Assembly (NCBI RefSeq): GCF_002002865.1 | Contig: NZ_CP019508.1 | Span: forward strand, 2,708,501-2,772,500 | Direction of reading: 5' to 3' | Length of the DNA stretch: 64,000 bases | From: Brevundimonas sp. LM2 | GTDB lineage: Bacteria > Pseudomonadota > Alphaproteobacteria > Caulobacterales > Caulobacteraceae | Shown here: positions 37,891-46,015 of the stretch, in pieces | How the letters are laid out: each line of letters starts with the position of its first letter | How positions within the stretch are numbered: the stretch's first letter is position 1 | Notes under the pieces: generated by a model | Seen by the model: the letters and a program-made list of their open reading frames with translations, nothing else | Databases searched by the model: none | What the model was told of the DNA's origin: nothing | Position numbers and translations under genes: made by a program

Positions 37891-40038
37891 ATGGACGACG
37901 GCTATTCTGTGCAGACAACCGCGGCGGAGAGCGCCGAGGTCGGCGGCCTGGACAACCTCCAGGCGCTGAAGGACGGCGACACCTTTCTGGTGGCCGACAG
38001 CTGGGGCGACCTGAAGGGCGGGGCGGACGGGCTGTTCGACCACGACACCCGAATCCTGTCGCGCTTCACCATGACCGTCGGCCTGGCCCGGCCGTCGCGG
38101 CTGAGCTCCGGGGTGTCGCGCGACAACGTCTTCTTCACCGCCCACACGACCAACCGTCCCCTGCCCCCGATGGGCGGGCGCTCGGCCCCCGCCGGCGTGC
38201 TGCACATCGAGCGTCGGCGCTTCATCTGGGATCGCCGGATGTTCGAGCGGGTCTGCATGGTCAACCACGGCATCGAAGACGTCCTGCTGCCGCTAGCCTT
38301 CGACTTCGGGGCCGATTTCGCCGACATTTTCCAGGTGCGCGGCACGCTGCGCGAGAAGCGCGGGACGGGCGAGGCCCCGACCCACGACGGCCGCCGGGTC
38401 ACCTTCCGCTACACTGGCCTGGACGACGTGGTCCGCACCAGCTGCCTGGCCTTTTCCGAGCCCCCTGCCCGCCTGACCGCCAATCGCGCCGAGTTCATGT
38501 TCAGCCTGCCGATGGGCAAGCGGCTCGAGCTCTATATCGAGTGCGGGGCCGAGGCCTGTTCGACGCCCGAGGCCGCGCGCTGGCGACAGAACGCCGTGGC
38601 CGCGCGCCTGGCGATGCGCCGCCGCCGTCGCCGGGGGGCCTCGCTGCGGGGTCCGCGCAGCCCGCGCTTCAACGCCTGGCTGGACCAGTCGCGCGCCGAC
38701 ATCGCGCTGCTGACCACCGACCTGCCGACCGGCCCCTATCCCTATGCCGGCACGCCCTGGTTCTCGACCCCGTTCGGGCGGGACGGGATCATCAGCGCCT
38801 GGCAGATGCTGTGGCTGGACCCGTCCCTGGCCAAGGGCGTCCTGACCTATCTGGCGGCGCGACAGGCCACCGAGACCTCGGCCTTCCAGGACTCGCAGCC
38901 CGGCAAGATCATGCACGAGACCCGGGGGGGCGAGATGAGCGCCCTGCGCGAGGTCCCGTTCGGCCTGTACTACGGCGGGGTCGACACCACCTGCCTGTTC
39001 GTGGCCCTGGCCGGGGCCTATGCGCGCCGGACCGGCGATCTGGACCTGATCCGTCAGCTGTGGCCCAATCTGGTCGCCGCGACCGAATGGATGCGCGACT
39101 ACGGCGACTCCAACGGCGACGGTCTGATCGACTATGCGCGCGCCGCCGAGACCGGCCTGTCGAACCAGGGCTGGAAGGATTCCGAGGACTCCATCTTCCA
39201 CGCCGACGGGCGGTTCCCCAAGGGGCCGATCGCCCTGCTGGAGGTCCAGGGCTATGCCTATGCCGCCTGGCACGCGATGTCCGAACTGGGCGAAATCCTG
39301 ACCGACGGCCGGGCCAAGGCCTGGCACAGGCGGGCCGAGGAGGTCCGCCAGCTTGTCGAGGAACGGTTCTGGATGGAGGACGAACAGTTCTACGCTATCG
39401 CCCTCGACGGCGACGGCAACCCCTGCGAGGCCATTGGCTCCAACGCCGGCCACCTGCTGTTCACCGGCCTGCCGACCGCCGCCCGCGCCGAGGCCGTGTC
39501 GCGGCGGCTGCTGGGGGCCGAGTTCCGCTCCGGATGGGGCATCCGGACCCTGGCGCGGGACCAGCCGCGGTTCAACCCGATGAGCTACCACAACGGCTCG
39601 GTCTGGCCGCACGACACCTCCCTGGGGGTGGCGGGCATGGCCCACTATGGAGAGCGCGACGCCGTCGCCATGATCCTGGGCGAGATCTATGCCGCCGCCA
39701 GCCATTTCAACATGCGCCTGCCGGAACTGTTCTGCGGCTTCGAGCGCCAGGCCGGCGAAGGCCCCATCGCCTATCCGGTCGCCTGCCTGCCCCAGGCCTG
39801 GGCCGCCGGCTCGGTGTTCCTGATGCTTCAGGCCGCGCTGGGCCTGTCGATCGACGCCCTGACGCGGACGATCACCATCCACGCCCCGACCCTGCCCGAC
39901 GGCATCGAACGCCTGACCGTCAGCCGCCTGCAGGTCGGCGAGGCCAGCGTCGACCTGGCCTTCCAGCGGCTGGGCGACCAAGTCGTGGTCATGCCCCGAA
40001 ACCGGGTCGGCGACCTGAGGATCGTCACGACGCGCTGA
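37891..40038 (+). CDS. Amylo-alpha-1,6-glucosidase / glycogen-debranching-type protein
   Basis: 715 aa. N-terminal beta-rich glycogen debranching domain (about 25-215: LKDGDTFLVADSWGDLKG, LFDHDTRILSRF) and C-terminal (alpha/alpha)6 catalytic domain of GDE_C type, about 260-640, with GTPWFSTPFGRDGIISAWQ, GDSNGDGLIDYA, GWKDSEDSIFHADG and NGSVWPHDTSLGVAG. The Asp in PFGRDG and acidic residues near GWKDSED are candidates for catalysis. No signal peptide. Bacterial members of this two-domain type are widespread but few have a proven substrate. Paired with the upstream GT4 gene. Confidence 0.9.
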   Translation: MDDGYSVQTTAAESAEVGGLDNLQALKDGDTFLVADSWGDLKGGADGLFDHDTRILSRFTMTVGLARPSRLSSGVSRDNVFFTAHTTNRPLPPMGGRSAPAGVLHIERRRFIWDRRMFERVCMVNHGIEDVLLPLAFDFGADFADIFQVRGTLREKRGTGEAPTHDGRRVTFRYTGLDDVVRTSCLAFSEPPARLTANRAEFMFSLPMGKRLELYIECGAEACSTPEAARWRQNAVAARLAMRRRRRRGASLRGPRSPRFNAWLDQSRADIALLTTDLPTGPYPYAGTPWFSTPFGRDGIISAWQMLWLDPSLAKGVLTYLAARQATETSAFQDSQPGKIMHETRGGEMSALREVPFGLYYGGVDTTCLFVALAGAYARRTGDLDLIRQLWPNLVAATEWMRDYGDSNGDGLIDYARAAETGLSNQGWKDSEDSIFHADGRFPKGPIALLEVQGYAYAAWHAMSELGEILTDGRAKAWHRRAEEVRQLVEERFWMEDEQFYAIALDGDGNPCEAIGSNAGHLLFTGLPTAARAEAVSRRLLGAEFRSGWGIRTLARDQPRFNPMSYHNGSVWPHDTSLGVAGMAHYGERDAVAMILGEIYAAASHFNMRLPELFCGFERQAGEGPIAYPVACLPQAWAAGSVFLMLQAALGLSIDALTRTITIHAPTLPDGIERLTVSRLQVGEASVDLAFQRLGDQVVVMPRNRVGDLRIVTTR

Positions 40039-40296
40039 CGGCGTGGGGACGGAGGGATAGGCGGACCCGGTCTGAAAAACACCGTCCGACCCGACCGACC
40101 CGTCCGACCTGTTTGCGCGATCGCCGCGTGCGGGGGAGGTCTGCAGCAATGTCAAAGACCCGCCCGATCAGGTGGAGAGCGGCGCTCGCCATCGCAAGGC
40201 CAAGTGAGGAATAGATTCCTTCCATCCGCCTTGCTTGTGGCCAGAGGTGGCGGCAATGCCTGGGGACTCCGGCGGAAGCGGGGACACGCGATGCGG

Positions 40297-40566
40297 TCAG
40301 GCGGCCTTTCGGGCTGCAAGCCAGTGACGCAGCGCAAGGTTCATCCGCGTCTGCCAGCCAGGTCCGTCCGCGCGGAAGGCTTCGATGATGTCGGCGTCGA
40401 ACCGCACCGTGGTCGACACCTTGGTTGCGCCCGCCTTGGCGCGACCGGGTCGAACCACGGTATCGCCGATCCTGAGCTCCGCGCGCTCGAACCAGGCGTC
40501 GTCGAGTTCGGGCGCGTCGTCCGGATCAACCCAGGTACTTTGCGTATCGTCTCTGCTCTCTGGCAT
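40297..40566 (-). CDS. brnA: BrnA-type antitoxin
   Basis: This 89-aa protein has an acidic N-terminus (DPDDAPELDDAWFERAEL) and the C-terminal DNA-binding helices KVSTTVRFDADIIEAFRADG and WQTRMNLALRHWLAAR typical of BrnA. It neutralises BrnT and represses the operon. Its first 41 bases overlap the 3' end of brnT in another frame. Confidence 0.9.
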   Translation of the reverse strand: MPESRDDTQSTWVDPDDAPELDDAWFERAELRIGDTVVRPGRAKAGATKVSTTVRFDADIIEAFRADGPGWQTRMNLALRHWLAARKAA

Positions 40567-40798
40567 TGGCCTTCCTCATGGAGATCACGTGCACCGCGTC
40601 GCCGCGCTCGGTCCAGACCACCATCACCATCCGTCCGCGTAGCCAACCCGCGCTGATCCAACGCGTTTCGCCGTAGTCCTGTCGACTGTCCTGCTCCGTG
40701 TAGAACGGGGCGGCGAACACCTCGGCGGCCAGGGTGAAGTCCAGTCCTCGCTCTGCGAGCGTGCGATCACGCTTGGCCGGATCGAACGTGATGCGCAC
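40526..40798 (-). CDS. brnT: BrnT-type ribonuclease toxin
   Basis: 90-aa RelE-fold toxin with the BrnT pattern: ITFDPAKRDRTLAERGLDF, an AAEVFAAPF element, RWISAGWLRGRMVMVVWTER and VHVISMRKANAREQRRYAKY, whose basic and aromatic residues form the RNase site. The toxin gene precedes the antitoxin, the normal BrnTA order. Confidence 0.92.
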   Translation of the reverse strand: MRITFDPAKRDRTLAERGLDFTLAAEVFAAPFYTEQDSRQDYGETRWISAGWLRGRMVMVVWTERGDAVHVISMRKANAREQRRYAKYLG

Positions 40799-40829
40799 GC
40801 CGATCTGTTACTACAAAAAGTTCCTGCGT

Positions 40830-41855
40830 TCAACCACAGGCCCGGATGAGCGCCTTGGCGAACACGGTCGGCAGAGCACTCAGCGCCTCGGCCTCGGACG
40901 TCCAGAGGAAGTCGCCGCTGCCCTGGGCGACCCGGACCCCCAACGTCAGCGAGAAGTGCGTGAACACATGCTCGACGGCCCCGGCGTCGACCCAATCGGC
41001 GGCGACCGGCGGCGTGGCGTCCGGCTCGCCTTCGCGCCAGTCGCCGGTCGGCAGGCCGACCATTCCGCCCAGCAGGCCCTTGTCCGGACGGCGGACCAGG
41101 GCGACACGGCCCAGCCCGTCCCGCAGCACCCAGGCGATGCCCTGCCGATGCGGCCGGGCCGCCTTGGCCGCCTTGATCGGATAGAGGTCCGGCTGGCCTT
41201 CGGCCCGCGCGGCGCAGAAGCCGCTGACGGGGCACATCAGGCACAGGGGCGATTTCGGGCGGCAGACGGTGGAACCGAGGTCCATCAGGGCCTGGGCCCA
41301 ATCTCCCGGCCGGTCGTCGGCGACCAGGGTGCCCGCCAGCCGCTTCAGCTCCGGCCGGGCGGCGGGCAGCGGGGTCTGGACCGCGAACAGGCGCGAGACC
41401 ACCCGCTCGACATTGCCGTCGACCACATTGGCGGGCCGGTCGAAGGCGATGGCGGCGACGGCGGCGGCCGTATAGGCCCCCACGCCGGGCAGGGCCAGCA
41501 GCCCCGCCTCCGTGTCCGGAAAGACTCCGCCGTGATCCCCGGCCACCGCCCGGGCGCAGGCCTTAAGGTTACGGGCCCGGGCGTAGTAGCCGAGCCCCGC
41601 CCACGCGGCCATCAGATCTCCATCCTCCACCGCCGCCAGGTCGTTGACGGTCGGCCAGCGGGCGATGAACCGCTCGAAATAAGGGGTGGCGTGCGGAACG
41701 GTCGTCTGCTGCAGCATCACTTCGGACAGCCAGACCCGGTAGGGGTCGGTGCGCTTCACTGCGCCGCGCGCCGCGCGCCACGGGAGGGTGCGGGCATGGG
41801 CGTCGTACCAGTCCAGCAGCGTCTGCCGCAGAGTTGTCGTGTCAGGGGGAGACAT
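40830..41855 (-). CDS. mutY: A/G-specific adenine glycosylase
   Basis: This 341-aa DNA glycosylase removes adenine opposite 8-oxoguanine. The catalytic Glu is in WLSEVMLQQTTVPHA, the HhH loop and catalytic Asp in LPGVGAYTAAAVAAIAFDRP and NVVDGNVERV, and the [4Fe-4S] cluster ligands in CRPKSPLCLMCPVSGFC. A C-terminal NUDIX-like domain (about 230-335) contains LVRRPDKGLLGGMVGLP. ATG 41855 has AAGGA upstream; upstream reading enters a repeat element. Divergent from dciA across that element. Confidence 0.96.
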   Translation of the reverse strand: MSPPDTTTLRQTLLDWYDAHARTLPWRAARGAVKRTDPYRVWLSEVMLQQTTVPHATPYFERFIARWPTVNDLAAVEDGDLMAAWAGLGYYARARNLKACARAVAGDHGGVFPDTEAGLLALPGVGAYTAAAVAAIAFDRPANVVDGNVERVVSRLFAVQTPLPAARPELKRLAGTLVADDRPGDWAQALMDLGSTVCRPKSPLCLMCPVSGFCAARAEGQPDLYPIKAAKAARPHRQGIAWVLRDGLGRVALVRRPDKGLLGGMVGLPTGDWREGEPDATPPVAADWVDAGAVEHVFTHFSLTLGVRVAQGSGDFLWTSEAEALSALPTVFAKALIRACG

Positions 41856-41870
41856 GGGGCGTTCCTTACC

Positions 41871-42019
41871 CTCTCCCTCCCCCTCGGGGGAGGGTGGTCG
41901 GAGCGAAGCGGAGACCGGGTGGGGAGGGCCAGGCAAGCCAGACTCAGGCGGTGCCCTGTCGCCGTGCCGCCCCCACCCGGTCGCTTCGCGACCTGCCCTC
42001 CCCCGAGGGGGAGGGAGAG
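41871..42019. repeat. REP-like inverted repeat pair between mutY and dciA
   Basis: Left arm 41871-41924 starts CTCTCCCTCCCCCTCGGGGG and ends GACCGGGTGGGG. The right arm 41971-42019 is its inverted counterpart, CCCCACCCGGTCGCTTCGCG to GGGGGAGGGAGAG. Same family as 49876-49931 and 50332-50387. It occupies nearly the whole divergent promoter region. Confidence 0.88.
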
Positions 42020-42056
42020 CGTGAAGTTGGACGCCATCTGCGCTATCCTCCCCCCC

Positions 42057-42614
42057 GTGAAGCGCGACCTCCCCACCGACGCTGAGACCCGCGAGATCCT
42101 GTCGCGGCGACGGACCCGGCCGATGCCGCGGCCGACACCTCCGGCCGGCCGTTCGCTGGCCCCCTTCATCAAGGAGCTGGACGAGAAATTCGGACGCGGG
42201 GCCGGGGCGCTGGAGCCGCGCTGGCGCGAGATCGTCGGCGACCAGCTGGCCCGCGTCACCCGGCCGCAGAAGCTGACCAAGGGCCGGGCCGGCGCGGGCG
42301 GCACCCTGGAGCTGCGCGTCGCCGGCCCCGCCGCCCTGCTGGTGCAGCATCAGTCAGCCGACATTCTGGCGCGGGTGAACCTGTTCCTGGGCGCCGGGGC
42401 GGTGGACAAGCTGCGCATCGCCCAGGGCCCGGTGAAGCCCCTGCCCACCCCCGCCGCCTCGACGCGCGGGGCGCGCCGCCGGATCGACCCCCTCGACGCG
42501 GCGGCGGAGGCGGAACTGGCCCGGTCGGTCGAGACGGCCCCGGATGCGTTGAAAGCCGCCCTGGCCGGGCTGGGCCGGGCGGTGCTGTCGGATGAGGCGA
42601 AGCGACGGCGCTGA
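42057..42614 (+). CDS. DciA-type (DUF721) replication protein
   Basis: This 185-aa DUF721 protein has LAPFIKELDEKFGRGAGALE, WREIVGDQLARVTRPQKL, LELRVAGPAALLVQHQS and ADILARVNLFLGAGAVDKLR. DciA proteins of this family load or support the replicative helicase in bacteria without DnaC/DnaI. A Pro/Arg-rich tail follows about residue 125. Start uncertain: GTG 42057 gives the expected N-terminus (KRDLPTDAETREIL), while GTG 42021 has a purine-rich site that is really the edge of the repeat. Divergent from mutY, upstream of the dsbA-smc region. Confidence 0.82.
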   Translation: MKRDLPTDAETREILSRRRTRPMPRPTPPAGRSLAPFIKELDEKFGRGAGALEPRWREIVGDQLARVTRPQKLTKGRAGAGGTLELRVAGPAALLVQHQSADILARVNLFLGAGAVDKLRIAQGPVKPLPTPAASTRGARRRIDPLDAAAEAELARSVETAPDALKAALAGLGRAVLSDEAKRRR

Positions 42615-42633
42615 GCGGCGAACGCCGGCGTCT

Positions 42634-43296
42634 TCAGTTCACCAGTCGCGTCGTGAAGTCGATCCAGGCCGGCGAACGGAGCAGCAGGCCGGCCGACAGC
42701 TGGGTCAGAAGCAGCACGACGGCGGCCGGCAGGAAGACCGGGTGCAGCCGTCCGCGCGTCCTCAGATCGTGGATCGCCATCGCCACCAGCAGGACGTCGG
42801 CGGCGAGATAGACCGCCGGGATCAGGGTCCACGGCGGCGGGGCCGCCGTCACCATCCGGATGACGCGGCCAAAGCCGGCCCCGATCAGGGCGAGCGTCCC
42901 GATCAGCATCAGCCGCTTGTGCGCCGCGGCATGACGGCGGAGCATCAGGCCGGCGGCGATCATGACGGTGAAGCCGAGCACGCTGGCGAACTGGATCGCC
43001 AGGAACTGCGGCGGTTGTCTGGCCTGGCCGTTGATCTGCATCGTCAATCCCGCGGCGGGCCCGACCAAGATGACGGCCAGGGCCAGGGCGAGGCCGACCA
43101 GTCCCATCCGCATATGCCAGTCGACGCGCCGGGTCCGGATCAGCCCCACCTGCAGCGCCAGAAAGACCAGCCAGCCGAAATAGACGACGGCATGGACGTG
43201 GATGATGAGCGGGTACGGCGGCGCGTCGGACAGGCCGCGCTGGATGACCTCCGGCACGAAGCCCAGCAACATCAGCAGCCAGATGATCCCGACCAT
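42634..43296 (-). CDS. Small integral membrane protein of unknown function
   Basis: This 220-aa protein has about six hydrophobic helices (VGIIWLLMLLGFVPEV, VVYFGWLVFLALQVGLI, LALALAVILVGPAAGL, QFASVLGFTVMIAAGLML, IPAVYLAADVLLVAMAI, PAAVVLLLTQLSAGLLL). The histidines in IIHVHAVVYF and KRLMLIGTLALIGAGFGR resemble DUF2306-like membrane proteins, but no family assignment is firm. The ATG has a plain context and no in-frame ATG or GTG was found between it and the upstream stop. Convergent with dciA. Confidence 0.7.
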   Translation of the reverse strand: MVGIIWLLMLLGFVPEVIQRGLSDAPPYPLIIHVHAVVYFGWLVFLALQVGLIRTRRVDWHMRMGLVGLALALAVILVGPAAGLTMQINGQARQPPQFLAIQFASVLGFTVMIAAGLMLRRHAAAHKRLMLIGTLALIGAGFGRVIRMVTAAPPPWTLIPAVYLAADVLLVAMAIHDLRTRGRLHPVFLPAAVVLLLTQLSAGLLLRSPAWIDFTTRLVN

Positions 43297-43716
43297 GGCC
43301 GGAAAGAAGACGGCGTCGGCCGGATGCCGTTCGACAAATCCCCCGACCCAGGAGGTTCCGAAACCCCCGCCGGATGTGCTGCCGCCGTCATCTCTGACCC
43401 CCGGGGTACCGTCTGCCGCCTGGACGTTTTACCCTAACACGGATCGCCGAAGGGCGTGAGGGTCGCACTAACCGCCCCGATGTCCCGGAGTTCCACCATC
43501 AATGGCGGCATTGCCCCGAGGCTTGCGCCGCCGCGTGAGCCGGCTGATGACGATCCGGAAGGCCTGAGGGTCATCGTCGCACTCGCTGCGAAGACCTCGC
43601 GTTCCTGGGTCGGGTGTCGGTTTGCCGCTAGACGAGACGGCCCGCTTCCGACCAATTGCGGAGGTAGCAGCTGGACCGTTAATGGCCTTGAAAGAGGCGC
43701 GATTGGAGCATTCGTT
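43297..43716. other. Gene-free stretch
   Basis: About 420 bases with no convincing gene on either strand. It must hold the promoters of the two outward-facing membrane-protein genes. No repeat, tRNA or clear terminator was seen. Confidence 0.5.
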
Positions 43717-44028
43717 ATGGTCCGACCTCACGCGCATCGCTTGCCGATCTTTATCGCCGCCACCGGCGTCTCGCTACTCGCTCTGATGCTGCTGGGACCG
43801 ATGTTCTTGGCCTATGCGCTTTCGGGGAATGCGACGCAGGACGAGCGGGACGGGATCGTGCTGTTCATGACCTGCTGGGGAGTGTTCTTCGCAGGCGCGC
43901 CTATCGCGACGTGGGTGACGTGGCTTTTCGACAGGCGGGTCGCCTTTATCTTGGCCGTATTGATCCTTGTCGTGGCGGCGCTGCCAGTCGCGGGCCTGAT
44001 CACCCTGTACATCTTCTCCAGCTTGTAG
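43717..44028 (+). CDS. Small three-helix membrane protein
   Basis: 103 aa from ATG 43717 (GGAG nine bases upstream). Three membrane helices: PIFIAATGVSLLALMLLGPM, VLFMTCWGVFFAGAPIATWV and FILAVLILVVAALPVAGLI, with a short polar loop SGNATQDERDG between the first two. The frame is open for 87 further codons upstream, but that part has no hydrophobic or conserved pattern. No known family recognised. Confidence 0.55.
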   Translation: MVRPHAHRLPIFIAATGVSLLALMLLGPMFLAYALSGNATQDERDGIVLFMTCWGVFFAGAPIATWVTWLFDRRVAFILAVLILVVAALPVAGLITLYIFSSL

Positions 44029-44726
44029 GTGGCGGTTCAACAATAGAGCGAGTGCAAGACCAGTGGCTCATGGCGGTTACCCTTCATACGACGTCGAGAA
44101 ATTGTCCGCTCACCGCCCCTAGCGAGACCGCACCTGTCGGCGACACTGAGCGAGATCGTCGAGACGCGCGGGCCAGTGTTCAGGAACGGTAGAGCCTGCT
44201 TGGGTATTTCGCGGAGCGCCCATGCCTAACGGCGAAGATTGAATAGGAAATGATGGTGTCAGCCGGCGAGCCTTGTCCGCAGAGACCCCCGGCGGCGGAC
44301 CAAAAGGTCCGTTGTGCGCCCGGAAGGCTATGACCGATCTCGACCCATAGGAGACGATCACGGGGTCTCCTCCCCGTCGCGATGCGATGGGGAGGTGGCG
44401 CGGCGCACTTGCGCCGTGACGGAGGGGTTCTTCAACCCAGACTCCGTGCTGCCTCAAGAGCCCCTCCACCGCTTCGCGGTCCCCCTCCCCATCGCCAAGC
44501 GGCGACGGGGAGGAGATGATGTCCCCGCAGAGTCCGCTTCCCACCCATAGCGGACGTTCGCCGCGTCCGCTTTAGGCGGCTCCGCGCTGTGCGCCGCCCG
44601 CCACCGCTCGATCGGGGCTCGGGCCGGTTGACAAAACTTCGCCGCACCTGTTCTCGACAACCATGGACATCGTGCGGTTCGAGGAATCGCGCGATGATCC
44701 GACCCGTGTTCTTGAAGGAAGCCGCC
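44029..44726. other. Gene-free region around a palindromic repeat
   Basis: Nearly 700 bases without a supported gene. It contains the inverted repeat at 44366-44516. The sequences on either side are of average base use and show no coding pattern that I trust; the last 40 bases hold the GAAGGAAG ribosome site of the dsbA-like gene. Confidence 0.55.
44366..44516. repeat. REP-like inverted repeat, second type
   Basis: Arms at 44366-44432 (TCTCCTCCCCGTCGCGATGC to GGAGGGGTTCTT) and 44456-44516 (AAGAGCCCCTCCACCGCTTC to GACGGGGAGGAGA) pair imperfectly with a loop of 23 bases. Similar in style to the 41871 and 49876 elements but with GTCGC/GATGGGGAGG instead of the GACCGGGTGGGG core. Confidence 0.8.
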
Positions 44727-45368
44727 ATGCGCGCCGATCGTTCGTCCAAATACGCCCTGCTGAGCCGCCGCGCGGCCACGACCGGCGCGGCCCTGATGGC
44801 CATGCTGACCATGGCGGGGTGTTCCGGGGCGAGCGGGGGAGCGGCCGCGGACGGCGACATGGCCTTGGGCGCGCCCGAGGGGGCCAAGGTCACCGTGGTC
44901 GAATACGCCTCGGTCACCTGCAGCCACTGCGCCACCTGGCAGGAAGAGGTCTATCCGGCGTTCAAGGCCAAATACATCGACACCAACCAGGTCCGCTACG
45001 TCTTCCGCGAGTTCCCGACCGCCCCTGCTCCCCTGGCGGTGGCCGGCTTCCTGGTCGCCCGCTGCGCCGGACCGGACCAGTATTTCCCCGTCATCCACGA
45101 GATCATGGCCAGCCAGCAGGAGCTGTTCACGGGGGCCCCGCGCGCGGTCCTGCTGCGCATCGCCAACGGGGCCGGCCTGAGCGAGGAGCAGTTCCAGGCC
45201 TGCGTGACCGACGAGAACTCGATCAAGGCCATGGACGCCCGGATCAAGACGGCCCTGGACGCCGGGGTCAACGGCACCCCGACCTTCATGGTCAACGGCG
45301 AGAAGGTGGCCGACAGCTCGATGGCCGGACTGTCCCAGGCGATCGACGCGGCCCTGGCCGCGGGCTGA
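44727..45368 (+). CDS. DsbA-like thiol oxidoreductase lipoprotein
   Basis: 213 aa. The signal sequence has lipobox LTMAGC with Cys32 and a twin-arginine SRRAATTGAAL. The thioredoxin-fold DsbA-like domain has the active site CSHC in EYASVTCSHCATWQEEVYP, and the cis-Pro in GVNGTPTFMVNG. The inserted helical domain spans about 90-175. Start chosen at ATG 44727 after GAAGGAAG. Followed by a paralogue 19 bases on. Periplasmic disulfide formation is the likely role; membrane anchoring is unusual for DsbA. Confidence 0.9.
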   Translation: MRADRSSKYALLSRRAATTGAALMAMLTMAGCSGASGGAAADGDMALGAPEGAKVTVVEYASVTCSHCATWQEEVYPAFKAKYIDTNQVRYVFREFPTAPAPLAVAGFLVARCAGPDQYFPVIHEIMASQQELFTGAPRAVLLRIANGAGLSEEQFQACVTDENSIKAMDARIKTALDAGVNGTPTFMVNGEKVADSSMAGLSQAIDAALAAG

Positions 45369-45387
45369 GGCCGAGGCCGAGCCGACG

Positions 45388-46008
45388 ATGCGCGCCCTGA
45401 TCCTGAGCATCGGCCTGCTGCTGGCCCCCCTGTCGGCCCCGGCCCAAACTCCGGTCCCGGCCGAAAGCGCCGGCCCGCCTGCCGTCTCGGCCGGGGATCG
45501 GGTGATGGGACGCGCCGACGCCCCGGTGACGGTGATCGAATACGCCTCCCTGGTCTGCTCGCACTGCGGCGACTGGCACCGCACGGTCTATCCGGAGCTG
45601 AAGCGGCGCTTCATCGACACGGGGCAGGTCCGGCTGGTGTTCCGCGACTATCCGACCAGTCCGGCCCCCGTGGCCGCCCGCGCCGCCGGCATCGCCCGCT
45701 GCGCCGCGCCGGACCGCTTCTATGCCGTCATCGGCACGTTCTTCGACGGCCATGAGGCTCTGTTCGCGGGGGGCCCGGTGCCGGCCTGGCTGGCGTCCGG
45801 GGTCGCCGCCAGCGGCAAGACCCAGGCCGAGATCGACGCCTGCCTGGCCGATCCCGCGACGCTGAACGGTTTGCGGGCCTCGATGACGGGCGCCACCGCC
45901 GCCGGCGTGGAGGGAACGCCGAGCTTCTTCGTCAACGGGCGCGCCGCGCCCGATCGCTCGATCGAGGGTCTGACGGCGGCCATCACCCCGCTCCTGCCCC
46001 GCCGCTGA
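45388..46008 (+). CDS. DsbA-like periplasmic thiol oxidoreductase
   Basis: 206 aa with signal peptide ([20 protein letters not shown], cleavage after about residue 19). Active site CSHC in [19 protein letters not shown] and cis-Pro in [12 protein letters not shown]. Clearly a duplicate of the upstream gene. Family members are fed by DsbB. Seven bases separate its stop from smc. Confidence 0.9.
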   Translation: MRALILSIGLLLAPLSAPAQTPVPAESAGPPAVSAGDRVMGRADAPVTVIEYASLVCSHCGDWHRTVYPELKRRFIDTGQVRLVFRDYPTSPAPVAARAAGIARCAAPDRFYAVIGTFFDGHEALFAGGPVPAWLASGVAASGKTQAEIDACLADPATLNGLRASMTGATAAGVEGTPSFFVNGRAAPDRSIEGLTAAITPLLPRR

Positions 46009-46015
46009 CGACGGG

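Noticed and set aside
43456..43716. N-terminal 87-codon extension of the three-helix membrane protein
   Set aside because: No hydrophobic or conserved pattern, and a good ribosome site lies before ATG 43717.
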